Assembly: GCA_900753245.1 (NCBI GenBank)
Contig: CAADYJ010000086.1
Coordinates: 1 to 31,120 of the forward strand
Length of the DNA: 31,120 nucleotides
Direction of reading: 5' to 3'
From: Clostridia bacterium
Lineage (GTDB): Bacteria; Bacillota; Clostridia; TANB77; CAG-508
Both the position numbers and the translations under genes were made by a program. Under the pieces are notes generated by a model. The model was not told the origin of the DNA, made no database searches, and saw only the letters and a program-made list of their open reading frames with translations. This document shows, one piece after another, positions 8,967 through 16,722 of this stretch (positions within the stretch are counted from its first letter, which is position 1; every line of letters begins with the position of its first letter).

Positions 8967-9257
8967 ATGTTTGAAAAAAGAAAAAAAGAAAAATTGTTAA
9001 TAAAACAAATAGATGATTTAAATAAAAGTTTATTAGAAAGTAATTTAATAGATATTGCACAATTATTAGGAAATAGAAAAAAATTACTATGGACTAATTT
9101 AATTGCAGGAATATCTAGAGGAATAGGAATAGGAATAGGAGTTACAGTGATTACAGCAATTTTGGTGTTAATAATGCAAAAAATAGTCACATTAAATATT
9201 CCTGTTATTGGTGAATATATAGCAGATATAGTTGAAATTGTACAAAAAAGTAGATAA
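8967..9257 (+). CDS. DUF5665-type small membrane protein
   Basis: A 96-residue protein. Residues 1-30 are charged and helical. A short LLG..KKLLW.NLIAGI segment leads into a Gly-rich hydrophobic stretch (about 48-72, GIGIGIGVTVITAILVLIM), probably one transmembrane helix, and a short second hydrophobic segment (about 76-92, IPVIGEYIADIVEIV). This pattern matches the DUF5665 family of Firmicutes, which has no known function. The RBS is weak (GGAG, 12 bases upstream) and no promoter is visible between the preceding terminator and the start, so expression may depend on read-through. A terminator follows at the stop codon. Confidence 0.75.
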   Translation: MFEKRKKEKLLIKQIDDLNKSLLESNLIDIAQLLGNRKKLLWTNLIAGISRGIGIGIGVTVITAILVLIMQKIVTLNIPVIGEYIADIVEIVQKSR

Positions 9258-9305
9258 GCAAAAAAAGCAAGATAAATATTGTAATTTACTTGCTTTTTTT
9301 TGCTT
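9256..9305 (+). terminator. Terminator after the DUF5665 gene
   Basis: Long hairpin overlapping the stop codon: AAGC-A7-GCAAG (9256-9271) pairs with CTTGC-T8-GCTT (9289-9305) with one unpaired T. It is symmetrical in A and T runs, so it could work in both directions. The 3' arm overlaps the -35 box of the pgsA promoter. Confidence 0.75.
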
Positions 9306-9318
9306 ATAATTATATAAT
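9290..9318 (+). promoter_or_regulatory. Promoter for pgsA and the polysaccharide operon
   Basis: TTGCTT (9290-9295), 17 bases, TATAAT (9313-9318), 30 bases before the pgsA start codon. The -35 box is embedded in the 3' arm of the preceding terminator. It is the only convincing promoter ahead of the long gene run to 23149. Confidence 0.6.
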
Positions 9319-9348
9319 AAGTTCGAAAAAATATGGAGGAATAAAACG

Positions 9349-9945
9349 ATGAATTTACCTAATAAATTAACAATTTTTCGAATAATATTAGTAATTATTA
9401 TGATTATTTTAACATTGTTTGATATACAAGGAGAAGTTTTTGGAATACCAATAGTTGCAATAGTTTTAGATGCAATATTTATTATAGCGTCTATTACAGA
9501 TAAACTAGATGGTTATTTGGCTAGATCAAGAAATGAAATAACTACATTTGGAAAATTTTTAGATCCAATTGCAGATAAGATATTAGTTATAACAGCAATG
9601 ATTATATTAGTTGAAATGGGAAGATTACCAGCATGGATACCTACTATAATTGTATTTAGAGAATTTATTGTGTCTGGATATAGATTAGTTGCTGTACAAA
9701 ATGGAGGAAAAGTAATAGCTGCGAATATTTGGGGTAAATTGAAAACTGTTACACAAATGATTGCAATAATAGTAGCATTTATTGATGTGAACTCATTTGG
9801 AGCAATATTTACTCAAAAACTAGAAGGATATTCTTTAGTTATAAATATAATCACAACATTTATGATGATAATTTGTGTTATAGCTACAATTTTTTCAGGT
9901 TGGGAGTATTTAAAAGAAGGAAAAGATTTATTTAAAGATATGTAA
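9349..9945 (+). CDS. pgsA: CDP-diacylglycerol--glycerol-3-phosphate 3-phosphatidyltransferase
   Basis: Transfers the phosphatidyl group from CDP-diacylglycerol to glycerol-3-phosphate, the committed step to phosphatidylglycerol, in the membrane. The CDP-alcohol phosphotransferase motif is complete: D51, D54-G55, A58-R59, G68, D72 and D76. At 198 residues with several hydrophobic helices it matches the family's usual size, and the N-terminal LPNKLTIFRI is typical of PgsA. RBS TGGAGGA is well placed. It is followed after 17 bases by the ABC exporter permease with no terminator, so a housekeeping lipid gene leads the polysaccharide operon. Confidence 0.95.
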   Translation: MNLPNKLTIFRIILVIIMIILTLFDIQGEVFGIPIVAIVLDAIFIIASITDKLDGYLARSRNEITTFGKFLDPIADKILVITAMIILVEMGRLPAWIPTIIVFREFIVSGYRLVAVQNGGKVIAANIWGKLKTVTQMIAIIVAFIDVNSFGAIFTQKLEGYSLVINIITTFMMIICVIATIFSGWEYLKEGKDLFKDM

Positions 9946-9962
9946 TTAAGGAGAGGTAATTA

Positions 9963-10757
9963 ATGGAATATTTAAAGATATTATGGAAAAACAAAAAATT
10001 GGTGTGGCAATTAGGAAAAAATGATTTTAAAAATAGATTTGCAAGTACTAGTCTGGGAGCAATATGGGGGTTCTTACAACCTTTTGTTTTTATGGTAACA
10101 TATGTAATTGTATTTGAATATATATTAAAGGTAGGAAGCAGTGGACAATATCCTTATGCTGTTTGGTTTATCCCGGGAATGGCAGTATGGCAAACATTAA
10201 ATGATATGATAATGTGTGCAAGTGGTTCGATAAGACAATACAGCTACTTAGTAAAAAAAGTAGTATTTCCAGTAGATATAATACCTAATATATCTATTGT
10301 GGCATCTAGTTTTGTAGGTATTTTTTTATTTTTAGTTGCAATTGGAGTGGGAATAGTGTATGGATATATGCCGAACATGTTTATATTAATATATATAATA
10401 TTTGCAATGTTTTGCTTTATTACAGCATTTACAAGATTTACATCTGCTATAACAACACTTGTTCCAGATTTTTCAAATCTATTAGGAATATTAATGCAAT
10501 TGTTTTTTTGGTTTACACCAATTATATGGAATTTGAGTATGCTAAGCAATCATAGATTTTTATCAATAGCTTTAAAATGTTTACCATTTACTTACTTAGT
10601 AACTGGAACTAGACAAGCTTTCATAGATGAAAATATGATTATAACATCTGCACATGGTGCTTACACGATAGTTTTTTGGATAATAACAATTGTAATGTTT
10701 ATATGGGGAAATTATGTATTTAAGAAAAATAAAAAGGACTTTGCTGATGTTCTATAA
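9963..10757 (+). CDS. Polysaccharide ABC transporter permease (ABC-2, Wzm/RgpC/TagG type)
   Basis: Membrane half of an ABC exporter that moves lipid-linked polysaccharide across the membrane. It is 264 residues with about six transmembrane helices (near 34-58, 65-83, 108-133, 140-160, 172-190 and 228-250). The N-terminal amphipathic segment DFKNRFASTSLGAIWGFLQP is the typical ABC-2 polysaccharide-export start. RBS AAGGAGAGG precedes the ATG. The partner ATPase follows after 39 bases. The sugar carried is not readable from the permease; gene order suggests a rhamnose-containing polymer. Confidence 0.93.
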   Translation: MEYLKILWKNKKLVWQLGKNDFKNRFASTSLGAIWGFLQPFVFMVTYVIVFEYILKVGSSGQYPYAVWFIPGMAVWQTLNDMIMCASGSIRQYSYLVKKVVFPVDIIPNISIVASSFVGIFLFLVAIGVGIVYGYMPNMFILIYIIFAMFCFITAFTRFTSAITTLVPDFSNLLGILMQLFFWFTPIIWNLSMLSNHRFLSIALKCLPFTYLVTGTRQAFIDENMIITSAHGAYTIVFWIITIVMFIWGNYVFKKNKKDFADVL

Positions 10758-10796
10758 ATTCTAATATAATTAAATGAAAATAAGAAAGGAAAAAAA

Positions 10797-12134
10797 ATGC
10801 AAGAAAAAGAAAATGAAAATGAGATAGTAATAACGATAAAAAATTTAAATAAAAGTTATAAAATGTTTAGACATAAAAGAGATAGATTAATAGAGTCTTT
10901 AGTACCAAAATGCAAAAGGCATACAGAATTTTCAGCATTAAAGGATTTAAATTTAACAATAAAAAAAGGTGAAATATTGGGTATTCTTGGAAAGAATGGC
11001 GCAGGAAAATCTACTCTTTTAAAAGTAATAACAGGAGTAGCATTTCCTACTTCGGGAAGTGTAGAGGTAAATGGAAGAATTAGCTCTTTGCTAGAGTTAG
11101 GAACAGCATTTAATCCGGAACTTACAGGAGAACAAAATATATATCAACATGGACAAGTTATGGGACTTACAAAAGAAGAAATTGATGAAACAAAGCAAGA
11201 TATAATAGATTTTGCTGATATAGGTGAGCATTTATATCAACCTGTAAAAACATACTCTTCAGGTATGTTTGCTCGTCTTGCTTTTGCCTGTGCTATAAAT
11301 GTAGATCCAGATATATTAATTGTTGATGAAGTTTTATCTGTTGGGGATATGGCTTTCCAACTAAAGTGTTTTAAAAAGTTTGAGGAATTTAAGAAGAAGA
11401 AAAAAACAATATTATTTGTTACACATAGTGTAGCTGACATATTGAAAAATTGTAATAGAGCTATTATATTGGAAAATGGAGCAAAAACATATGATGGAAA
11501 TGTAAAAGAAGGAGTAGAACTATATAAAAAAATAATAACTAAAAGCAATGATAAAAAAGTTGAAAATAAAGAAAAAGAAGACAAAAAAATAAAAAATAGA
11601 AATAATGAGGAAAATAAAGATTCTTGGAAAATTCATTTTAATCAAAATCCAAATTTAATAGAATATGGAAATTTAAATGCGGAAGTAATAGATTATGGAA
11701 TATTTGATGAAAACGGGAATTATTTAAACGTAATAGATAATGAAAAAGTTATCACATTGAAATCAAAAGTCAAATTTAACAAAACAATAGATAATCCTAT
11801 ATTTACTATGACTGTGAAGAATTTTAATGGAATAGAGATTGCAGGAACAAATTCAATGATAGAAAAAATATACCCAGGAACATTTAAAGAAGGAGATGTC
11901 GCAGAAATTGAGTTTAAGCAAGATTTGCCAGTGGCTCCGGGACAATATACATTATCATTTAGTTGTACTCATATAAATGCAAAGGGTGAGTTAGAAGTGT
12001 TAAATAGAAAATATGAAGCTCTACTTATTGAAGTAATATCAAGTAAAGATTGTGTTGGACTAATGAGATTAAATACTAGAATGAAAATAAGAAAAAATGG
12101 AAAAGAAGTTGAAAAAGATGATAGTCAAAATTAA
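10797..12134 (+). CDS. Polysaccharide ABC transporter ATP-binding protein with C-terminal Wzt-type domain
   Basis: ATPase of the exporter encoded just upstream. The nucleotide-binding domain (about 10-235) has Walker A LGKNGAGKST (64-73), signature YSSGM (153-157), Walker B ILIVDE (173-178) and switch H210. A Lys/Glu-rich linker (about 238-275) joins an extra C-terminal beta-rich domain (about 280-435) containing ITLKSKVKFN, IFTMTVKN and GQYTLSFSC segments typical of the Wzt C-terminal domain (PF14524). In E. coli O8/O9a that domain recognises the capped, non-reducing end of the polymer before export, so this version may be selective for a modified chain. TagH-type teichoic-acid ATPases lack this kind of domain, which favours the Wzt/RgpD reading. 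Confidence 0.93.
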   Translation: MQEKENENEIVITIKNLNKSYKMFRHKRDRLIESLVPKCKRHTEFSALKDLNLTIKKGEILGILGKNGAGKSTLLKVITGVAFPTSGSVEVNGRISSLLELGTAFNPELTGEQNIYQHGQVMGLTKEEIDETKQDIIDFADIGEHLYQPVKTYSSGMFARLAFACAINVDPDILIVDEVLSVGDMAFQLKCFKKFEEFKKKKKTILFVTHSVADILKNCNRAIILENGAKTYDGNVKEGVELYKKIITKSNDKKVENKEKEDKKIKNRNNEENKDSWKIHFNQNPNLIEYGNLNAEVIDYGIFDENGNYLNVIDNEKVITLKSKVKFNKTIDNPIFTMTVKNFNGIEIAGTNSMIEKIYPGTFKEGDVAEIEFKQDLPVAPGQYTLSFSCTHINAKGELEVLNRKYEALLIEVISSKDCVGLMRLNTRMKIRKNGKEVEKDDSQN

Positions 12135-12152
12135 TAAAAAAGAAGGAACTAA

Positions 12153-13055
12153 ATGAAAGAAAAAATAAAAAGAAGTTGTAAGTTTTTATCTGTTGTAGTT
12201 ATAATAATAATATTAATAAGTGTTATTGATTTAATAGTAAAAAGAAATAATGTTGTTTTAATTCAATTATCTATGCATAGTGATAGACAAATGATGGGTT
12301 ATATAATAAAAACTTCAAATAACAAATTTATAGTAATAGATGGTGGAACTGTTGAAGATACAGATAATTTACTTAAATATATAAAGCAAAATAATAATAA
12401 GGTGGATTATTGGTTTTTAACACATGCACATGATGATCATGCGGGAGCTTTTTCAAAAATAGTAAATACTACAGATGTTCAAATAGATAATATATATGTA
12501 TCTCTAAATGAAAAAGAATGGTATGAAAAAAATGAACCCAATAGAGCAGAATTTTCGACATATTTAATAAATACTTTAAATAGTGATAGAATAAAAGAAA
12601 AAGTAAAAGAACCTAAATTAAATGAACAAATACAAATAGATAACATAAAAGTGGAAATATTAGGAGTAAAAAATCCAGAAATAATTACTAATTGCGGAAA
12701 TGAACAGAGTATGGTAATAAAATTTGAAATGAAAAATACAAAACTATTAATATTAGGAGATACAGGAGAAAAATCAAGTGAAAAATTATTAAATACTCAA
12801 AAAGATAAACTAAAAAGTGATATTGTGCAAATGTCACATCATGGACAAAATGGAGCAACTAAAGAATTATATGCGGAAATAAATCCAACTGTTTGTTTAT
12901 GGCCAACACCTGATTGGTTATGGAATAATGATAATGGAGGCGGTTATAATTCAGGAAATTGGAAAACTTTAGAAACAAGAAAATGGATGGAAGATTTAGG
13001 GGTAAAGAATAATTATATTGAAAAAGATGGAGATATTAGTATAAAAATAAATTAA
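12153..13055 (+). CDS. Membrane-anchored MBL-fold (ComEC/Rec2-like) metallohydrolase
   Basis: A 300-residue protein with one N-terminal transmembrane helix (about 11-29), preceded by a lysine-rich end, which places the catalytic domain outside the cell. The metallo-beta-lactamase fold motifs are intact: the HAHDDH zinc motif at 91-96, the LGDTGE aspartate (D203) and SHHG (228-231); the fold starts with the FIVIDGG strand near 59-65. ComEC/Rec2-like hydrolases of this type have varied or unknown substrates; the teichoic-acid phosphorylcholine esterase Pce shares the fold. It sits between the exporter ATPase and the methyltransferase/kinase-like gene (18- and 20-base gaps), so it probably acts on the exported polymer or its lipid carrier, but no substrate can be read from the sequence. 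Confidence 0.88.
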   Translation: MKEKIKRSCKFLSVVVIIIILISVIDLIVKRNNVVLIQLSMHSDRQMMGYIIKTSNNKFIVIDGGTVEDTDNLLKYIKQNNNKVDYWFLTHAHDDHAGAFSKIVNTTDVQIDNIYVSLNEKEWYEKNEPNRAEFSTYLINTLNSDRIKEKVKEPKLNEQIQIDNIKVEILGVKNPEIITNCGNEQSMVIKFEMKNTKLLILGDTGEKSSEKLLNTQKDKLKSDIVQMSHHGQNGATKELYAEINPTVCLWPTPDWLWNNDNGGGYNSGNWKTLETRKWMEDLGVKNNYIEKDGDISIKIN

Positions 13056-13075
13056 ACTTTCAGAGGGGAATAAGT

Positions 13076-14845
13076 ATGAAGTTAAATTTTGATTATTATA
13101 AAAATGAAGATGACAATAAGATAATTGGACAAGAATATGAAAATATTTTAGAGAAAATTGTTAAATGTGATGATGAAGACTATTCTAAAACTTTAAAAGT
13201 AAATGATTCTATAAAAGATATTTTAGCACTTTCAGAAATAAGAGAGAATATTTTAAACTGGTATAAATTTAAAGAAAATTGCAAAATATTAGAACTTAAT
13301 GCAAATTATGGAGAATTAACTGGATTGTTATGTCAAAAGGCTAATAATATTATTTCAATAGAAAGCTCAAAAAGATGTGCAGAATTAATAGCAAAACGAT
13401 ATGAACAAAAGGAAAATATTGAGGTTATAGTTGCAGATTATAAAAAAGTAGAATTTCAAGAAAAATTTGATTATATCGTAATAGTAGGAATAGTAGAGAA
13501 TTTAGAAAATGAAATAGAATATGCTAAAAAATATATAAGAAATGATGGAAAAATAATTATTGCTGTAAATAATAAGTATGGAATGAAAGCTTGGACAACA
13601 GTGAGAGAGGAAGAAAATATAATAAATAATTCAAAAAATACAATTTCAAAAAAGAAATTAGATAGAATTTTAAACGGACTAAAATATAGATATTATTTTC
13701 CTTTACCCAATTATTATATGCCAAATATTATTTATTCAGAGAATAGTATGCCTAATGTAGAAAATATATATAGAGACATAACATATAAAGATAGAGAAGT
13801 GAATTTTAGAGAAACTGAAGGATATAGATCAATAATTGAAGATGATTCGAGTGTTTTTGTTAATTATGCAAATTCATTTTTGATAGAAGCGTCTATGAGT
13901 GATCTTGAAACTAATAAAATAGAATTTGTTACATTTTCAAATATGAAAAAAGATGAATATAGAATTAAAACTATAGTAGAAAAAGATTTTGTATATAAAA
14001 CAGCCGTTAATTATAAAGCAAATGATCATATAAATAATATTAAAAAAAATATTGATTTAATGAATAATATAGGAATAATGAACTTAGATAAATATGAAAA
14101 CAATACAATAATAAGTAAATTTTGTACAGAAAATAAATTAGAAGATAAAATGTTGTCTTTGTATATAAATGAAGGATTAGATTGTTTGACAGAAGAAATA
14201 ATCAAATATAAAAAATATCTTATAGAAAAGCTAGAAAAAATAGAGAATATCAATGAAAACGTATTTGACAAATATAATGTAAAATATGATGAAAATATAA
14301 TTAATGATTTAACATTTGTAAAACACGGATTTTGGGATTTGATTTTTCAAAATTGCTTTGTTATTAATAATCAATATTACTTCTTTGATCAAGAATGGTA
14401 TGAAGAGAATATACCTGTTGAGTATATAATATATAGAGCAATTATATATTTCAATACAATAAAAAAGTATGAATCAAACGAGACTCTTTTAGAAAAAGTT
14501 GGTATTTTAAAATATTATAATATTTTTCTAGAATTAGATAATAAAATTCAAGAAAAAATAAGAAAGCCACTTATGTGGAATATACATTCTACAGAAGAAG
14601 TTACAGGAGAAAAGATAAATAAATTAAATAAAAAGTTAGATATGCATGAAAAAATAATACAAGAAAAAGATAAAGAGATTATTGAATATAAAAATGAAAT
14701 TAGTAACTTAAAAAATAGAATAAATAATTTAGATAGTGAAAATAAAATTAATAATGATAAAATGTTACAATTACAAAATTCAATGTCATGGAAGATAACA
14801 AAACCATTAAGAAAAATAAATGAAATAATAAGGAGAAAGAAATGA
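13076..14845 (+). CDS. Methyltransferase / kinase-like / coiled-coil protein, WbdD-like architecture
   Basis: A 589-residue protein with three visible parts. Residues about 55-170 form a class I SAM methyltransferase: motif I ILELNANYGELT (71-82), acidic E96 at the end of strand 2 and the ADY segment at 120-122. Residues about 285-460 look like a degenerate protein-kinase fold: YKTA with a possible ATP-binding Lys (K308), HGFWDLIFQN with candidate catalytic D421 and N426, and FFDQEW with candidate metal-binding D438. Residues about 508-568 are a heptad-rich coiled coil ending in SWKITKPLRKI and a basic tail. This order is that of WbdD, the bifunctional chain terminator of E. coli O9a O-antigen, whose coiled coil helps set chain length. 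The kinase call is my motif reading and needs a structure or profile check. Its stop overlaps the next start (ATGA). Confidence 0.75.
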   Translation: MKLNFDYYKNEDDNKIIGQEYENILEKIVKCDDEDYSKTLKVNDSIKDILALSEIRENILNWYKFKENCKILELNANYGELTGLLCQKANNIISIESSKRCAELIAKRYEQKENIEVIVADYKKVEFQEKFDYIVIVGIVENLENEIEYAKKYIRNDGKIIIAVNNKYGMKAWTTVREEENIINNSKNTISKKKLDRILNGLKYRYYFPLPNYYMPNIIYSENSMPNVENIYRDITYKDREVNFRETEGYRSIIEDDSSVFVNYANSFLIEASMSDLETNKIEFVTFSNMKKDEYRIKTIVEKDFVYKTAVNYKANDHINNIKKNIDLMNNIGIMNLDKYENNTIISKFCTENKLEDKMLSLYINEGLDCLTEEIIKYKKYLIEKLEKIENINENVFDKYNVKYDENIINDLTFVKHGFWDLIFQNCFVINNQYYFFDQEWYEENIPVEYIIYRAIIYFNTIKKYESNETLLEKVGILKYYNIFLELDNKIQEKIRKPLMWNIHSTEEVTGEKINKLNKKLDMHEKIIQEKDKEIIEYKNEISNLKNRINNLDSENKINNDKMLQLQNSMSWKITKPLRKINEIIRRKK

Positions 14846-16722
14846 GAATAAGAGATAGACTATTTCCAGAAGGTACAAAAATTAGAAAATTATTAAGAGC
14901 TTTAGCACATATAGCCAAAAGATGTAACTATACAAATTTTAAAAAATTTGTGTTAAATATTAAAAATAAAGGATTAAAAAATACTTTGAGACAGATTAAT
15001 AATATTATATTTGAAAAAGTTCCTGTGGATGTAAATAATAAAAGATATCAAGAATGGATAAAGAAGACAGAGCCAAATAGAAAAGAATTACAGATGCAAC
15101 GTAATCATAAATTTGAAATAGAACCTAAAATAAGTATATTAGTCCCAATGTATAATACGCCATATAATTTTTTTGAAGAACTTGTAGATTGTCTTATAAA
15201 TCAAACTTATAGTAATTGGGAACTTTGCCTAGCAGATGGAAGCCCAAAACATAATGAAGAATTAGAAAAAATATATAAAAAAGATAGTAGAATTAAATAT
15301 AAATTTTTAAATGAAAATAAAGGAATAGCAGGAAATACAAATGAATGTATTAAAATGGCTACAGGTGATTATATAGCTTTATTTGATCATGATGACCTAT
15401 TGCCAATATTTTCATTATACGAAATAGTAAAATGTATTAATGAACATCCAGAGGTAGAATTTATATACACAGATGAAGACAAAATAACAACTATGGATAA
15501 ACCTAGATTTAATCCTCATTTTAAACCAGATTTTTCTCTAGACTTTTTAAGAGCAAACAATTATATATGTCATTTTAGTGTGTTTAAAAAAGAATTAATG
15601 GACAAGTTGGAAGGAGAAAGAAGCAAATATGATGGAGCACAAGACTTTGACATTATTTTAAGAGTTGCAGAAAATACAAAAAATATAATTCACATACCAA
15701 AGGTTTTATATCACTGGAGAGTACATCCAAATTCTACAGCATCAGTCACAGATGCAAAACCATATGCTTTTGAAGCAGGAATACCTGCAATACAAGATCA
15801 TTTGGAAAGAGTCGGATTAAAGGGGACTGTGGAACATGGACAAAGTCTTGGAACGTATAGAATAAGATATAAATTTGAAGGAACACCAAAAGTGTCTATA
15901 ATTATTCCAAATAAAGATGAAGTAAAAACTTTAAAAACATGTATAAATTCTATATTAAAGAAAACTACATATAAAAACTATGAAATTGTTGTAGTTGAAA
16001 ACAATAGTGAAACAAAAGAAATTTTTGAATATTATAAAGAATTAGAGAAAAACGAAAAAATTAAAATAGTTAAATATGAAGAAAAAGGATTTAATTATTC
16101 AAAGATAATCAATTTCGGAATCAAAAATTCAGATGGAGAATATATAGTGCAATTAAATAATGACACTGAAATTGAAACAAAAGATTGGCTAGAAGATTTA
16201 CTTGGATTTGCTTCGAGAGAAGACGTAGGGGCAGTTGGAGTAAGACTATATTATCCAGATAATACAATTCAACATGCAGGAATTGTATTTGGGGTAGACA
16301 GAGTAGCAACTCATTTATTTAGAGGATTACCAAGAGGAGTTCATGGATATTTTGCTAGAGAAAGTACTATACAAGATTTTAGTGCTGTAACTGCAGCATG
16401 TATGATGGCAAAAAGATCAGTATATGAAGAAGTTGGATATATGGACGAAAGCTTCCCAATAGCATTTAATGATTTAGATTTGTGTTTAAAAATAAGAAAA
16501 ACAGGAAAGCTTATTGTTTATGATCCATTTGTGGAAGTAACGCATTATGAATCTAAAACAAGAGGATATGAAGATAATGCTGAAAAAAGAGAAAGATTTG
16601 AAAATGAGATTATCAAATTCCAAAATAAATGGAAAGAGATATATGAAAATGGAGATCCATATTATAATAAAAACTTTAGTATTAATTCTTGTATGTATGA
16701 TATAAGAGAAGAGGAAAATTAA
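14842..16722 (+). CDS. Two-domain family 2 glycosyltransferase (rhamnan-type)
   Basis: A 626-residue protein with two GT-A domains. Domain 1 (about 96-310) starts with ISILVPMYN and has the metal/nucleotide motif DHDD (182-185). Domain 2 (about 350-590) starts with VSIIIPNKD and has NNDTE (439-443), a putative acceptor region near QDFSAVTAACMMAKR and NDLDLC (543-548). Both look intact, so it may add two different linkages or act processively. An N-terminal basic helical segment (1-90) could bind the membrane. This architecture is frequent in rhamnose-rich polysaccharide clusters. Translation is coupled to the upstream gene by a 4-base overlap, with AAGGAG inside that gene's 3' end, and the next gene follows with no gap. 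Donor sugar is not determinable from the sequence. Confidence 0.9.
   Translation: MRIRDRLFPEGTKIRKLLRALAHIAKRCNYTNFKKFVLNIKNKGLKNTLRQINNIIFEKVPVDVNNKRYQEWIKKTEPNRKELQMQRNHKFEIEPKISILVPMYNTPYNFFEELVDCLINQTYSNWELCLADGSPKHNEELEKIYKKDSRIKYKFLNENKGIAGNTNECIKMATGDYIALFDHDDLLPIFSLYEIVKCINEHPEVEFIYTDEDKITTMDKPRFNPHFKPDFSLDFLRANNYICHFSVFKKELMDKLEGERSKYDGAQDFDIILRVAENTKNIIHIPKVLYHWRVHPNSTASVTDAKPYAFEAGIPAIQDHLERVGLKGTVEHGQSLGTYRIRYKFEGTPKVSIIIPNKDEVKTLKTCINSILKKTTYKNYEIVVVENNSETKEIFEYYKELEKNEKIKIVKYEEKGFNYSKIINFGIKNSDGEYIVQLNNDTEIETKDWLEDLLGFASREDVGAVGVRLYYPDNTIQHAGIVFGVDRVATHLFRGLPRGVHGYFARESTIQDFSAVTAACMMAKRSVYEEVGYMDESFPIAFNDLDLCLKIRKTGKLIVYDPFVEVTHYESKTRGYEDNAEKRERFENEIIKFQNKWKEIYENGDPYYNKNFSINSCMYDIREEEN

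Noticed and set aside
8927..9190. 87-codon minus-strand ORF opposite the DUF5665 gene
   Set aside because: It mirrors the hydrophobic coding strand, has no ribosome-binding site and overlaps a terminator; the plus-strand gene has a recognisable family pattern.
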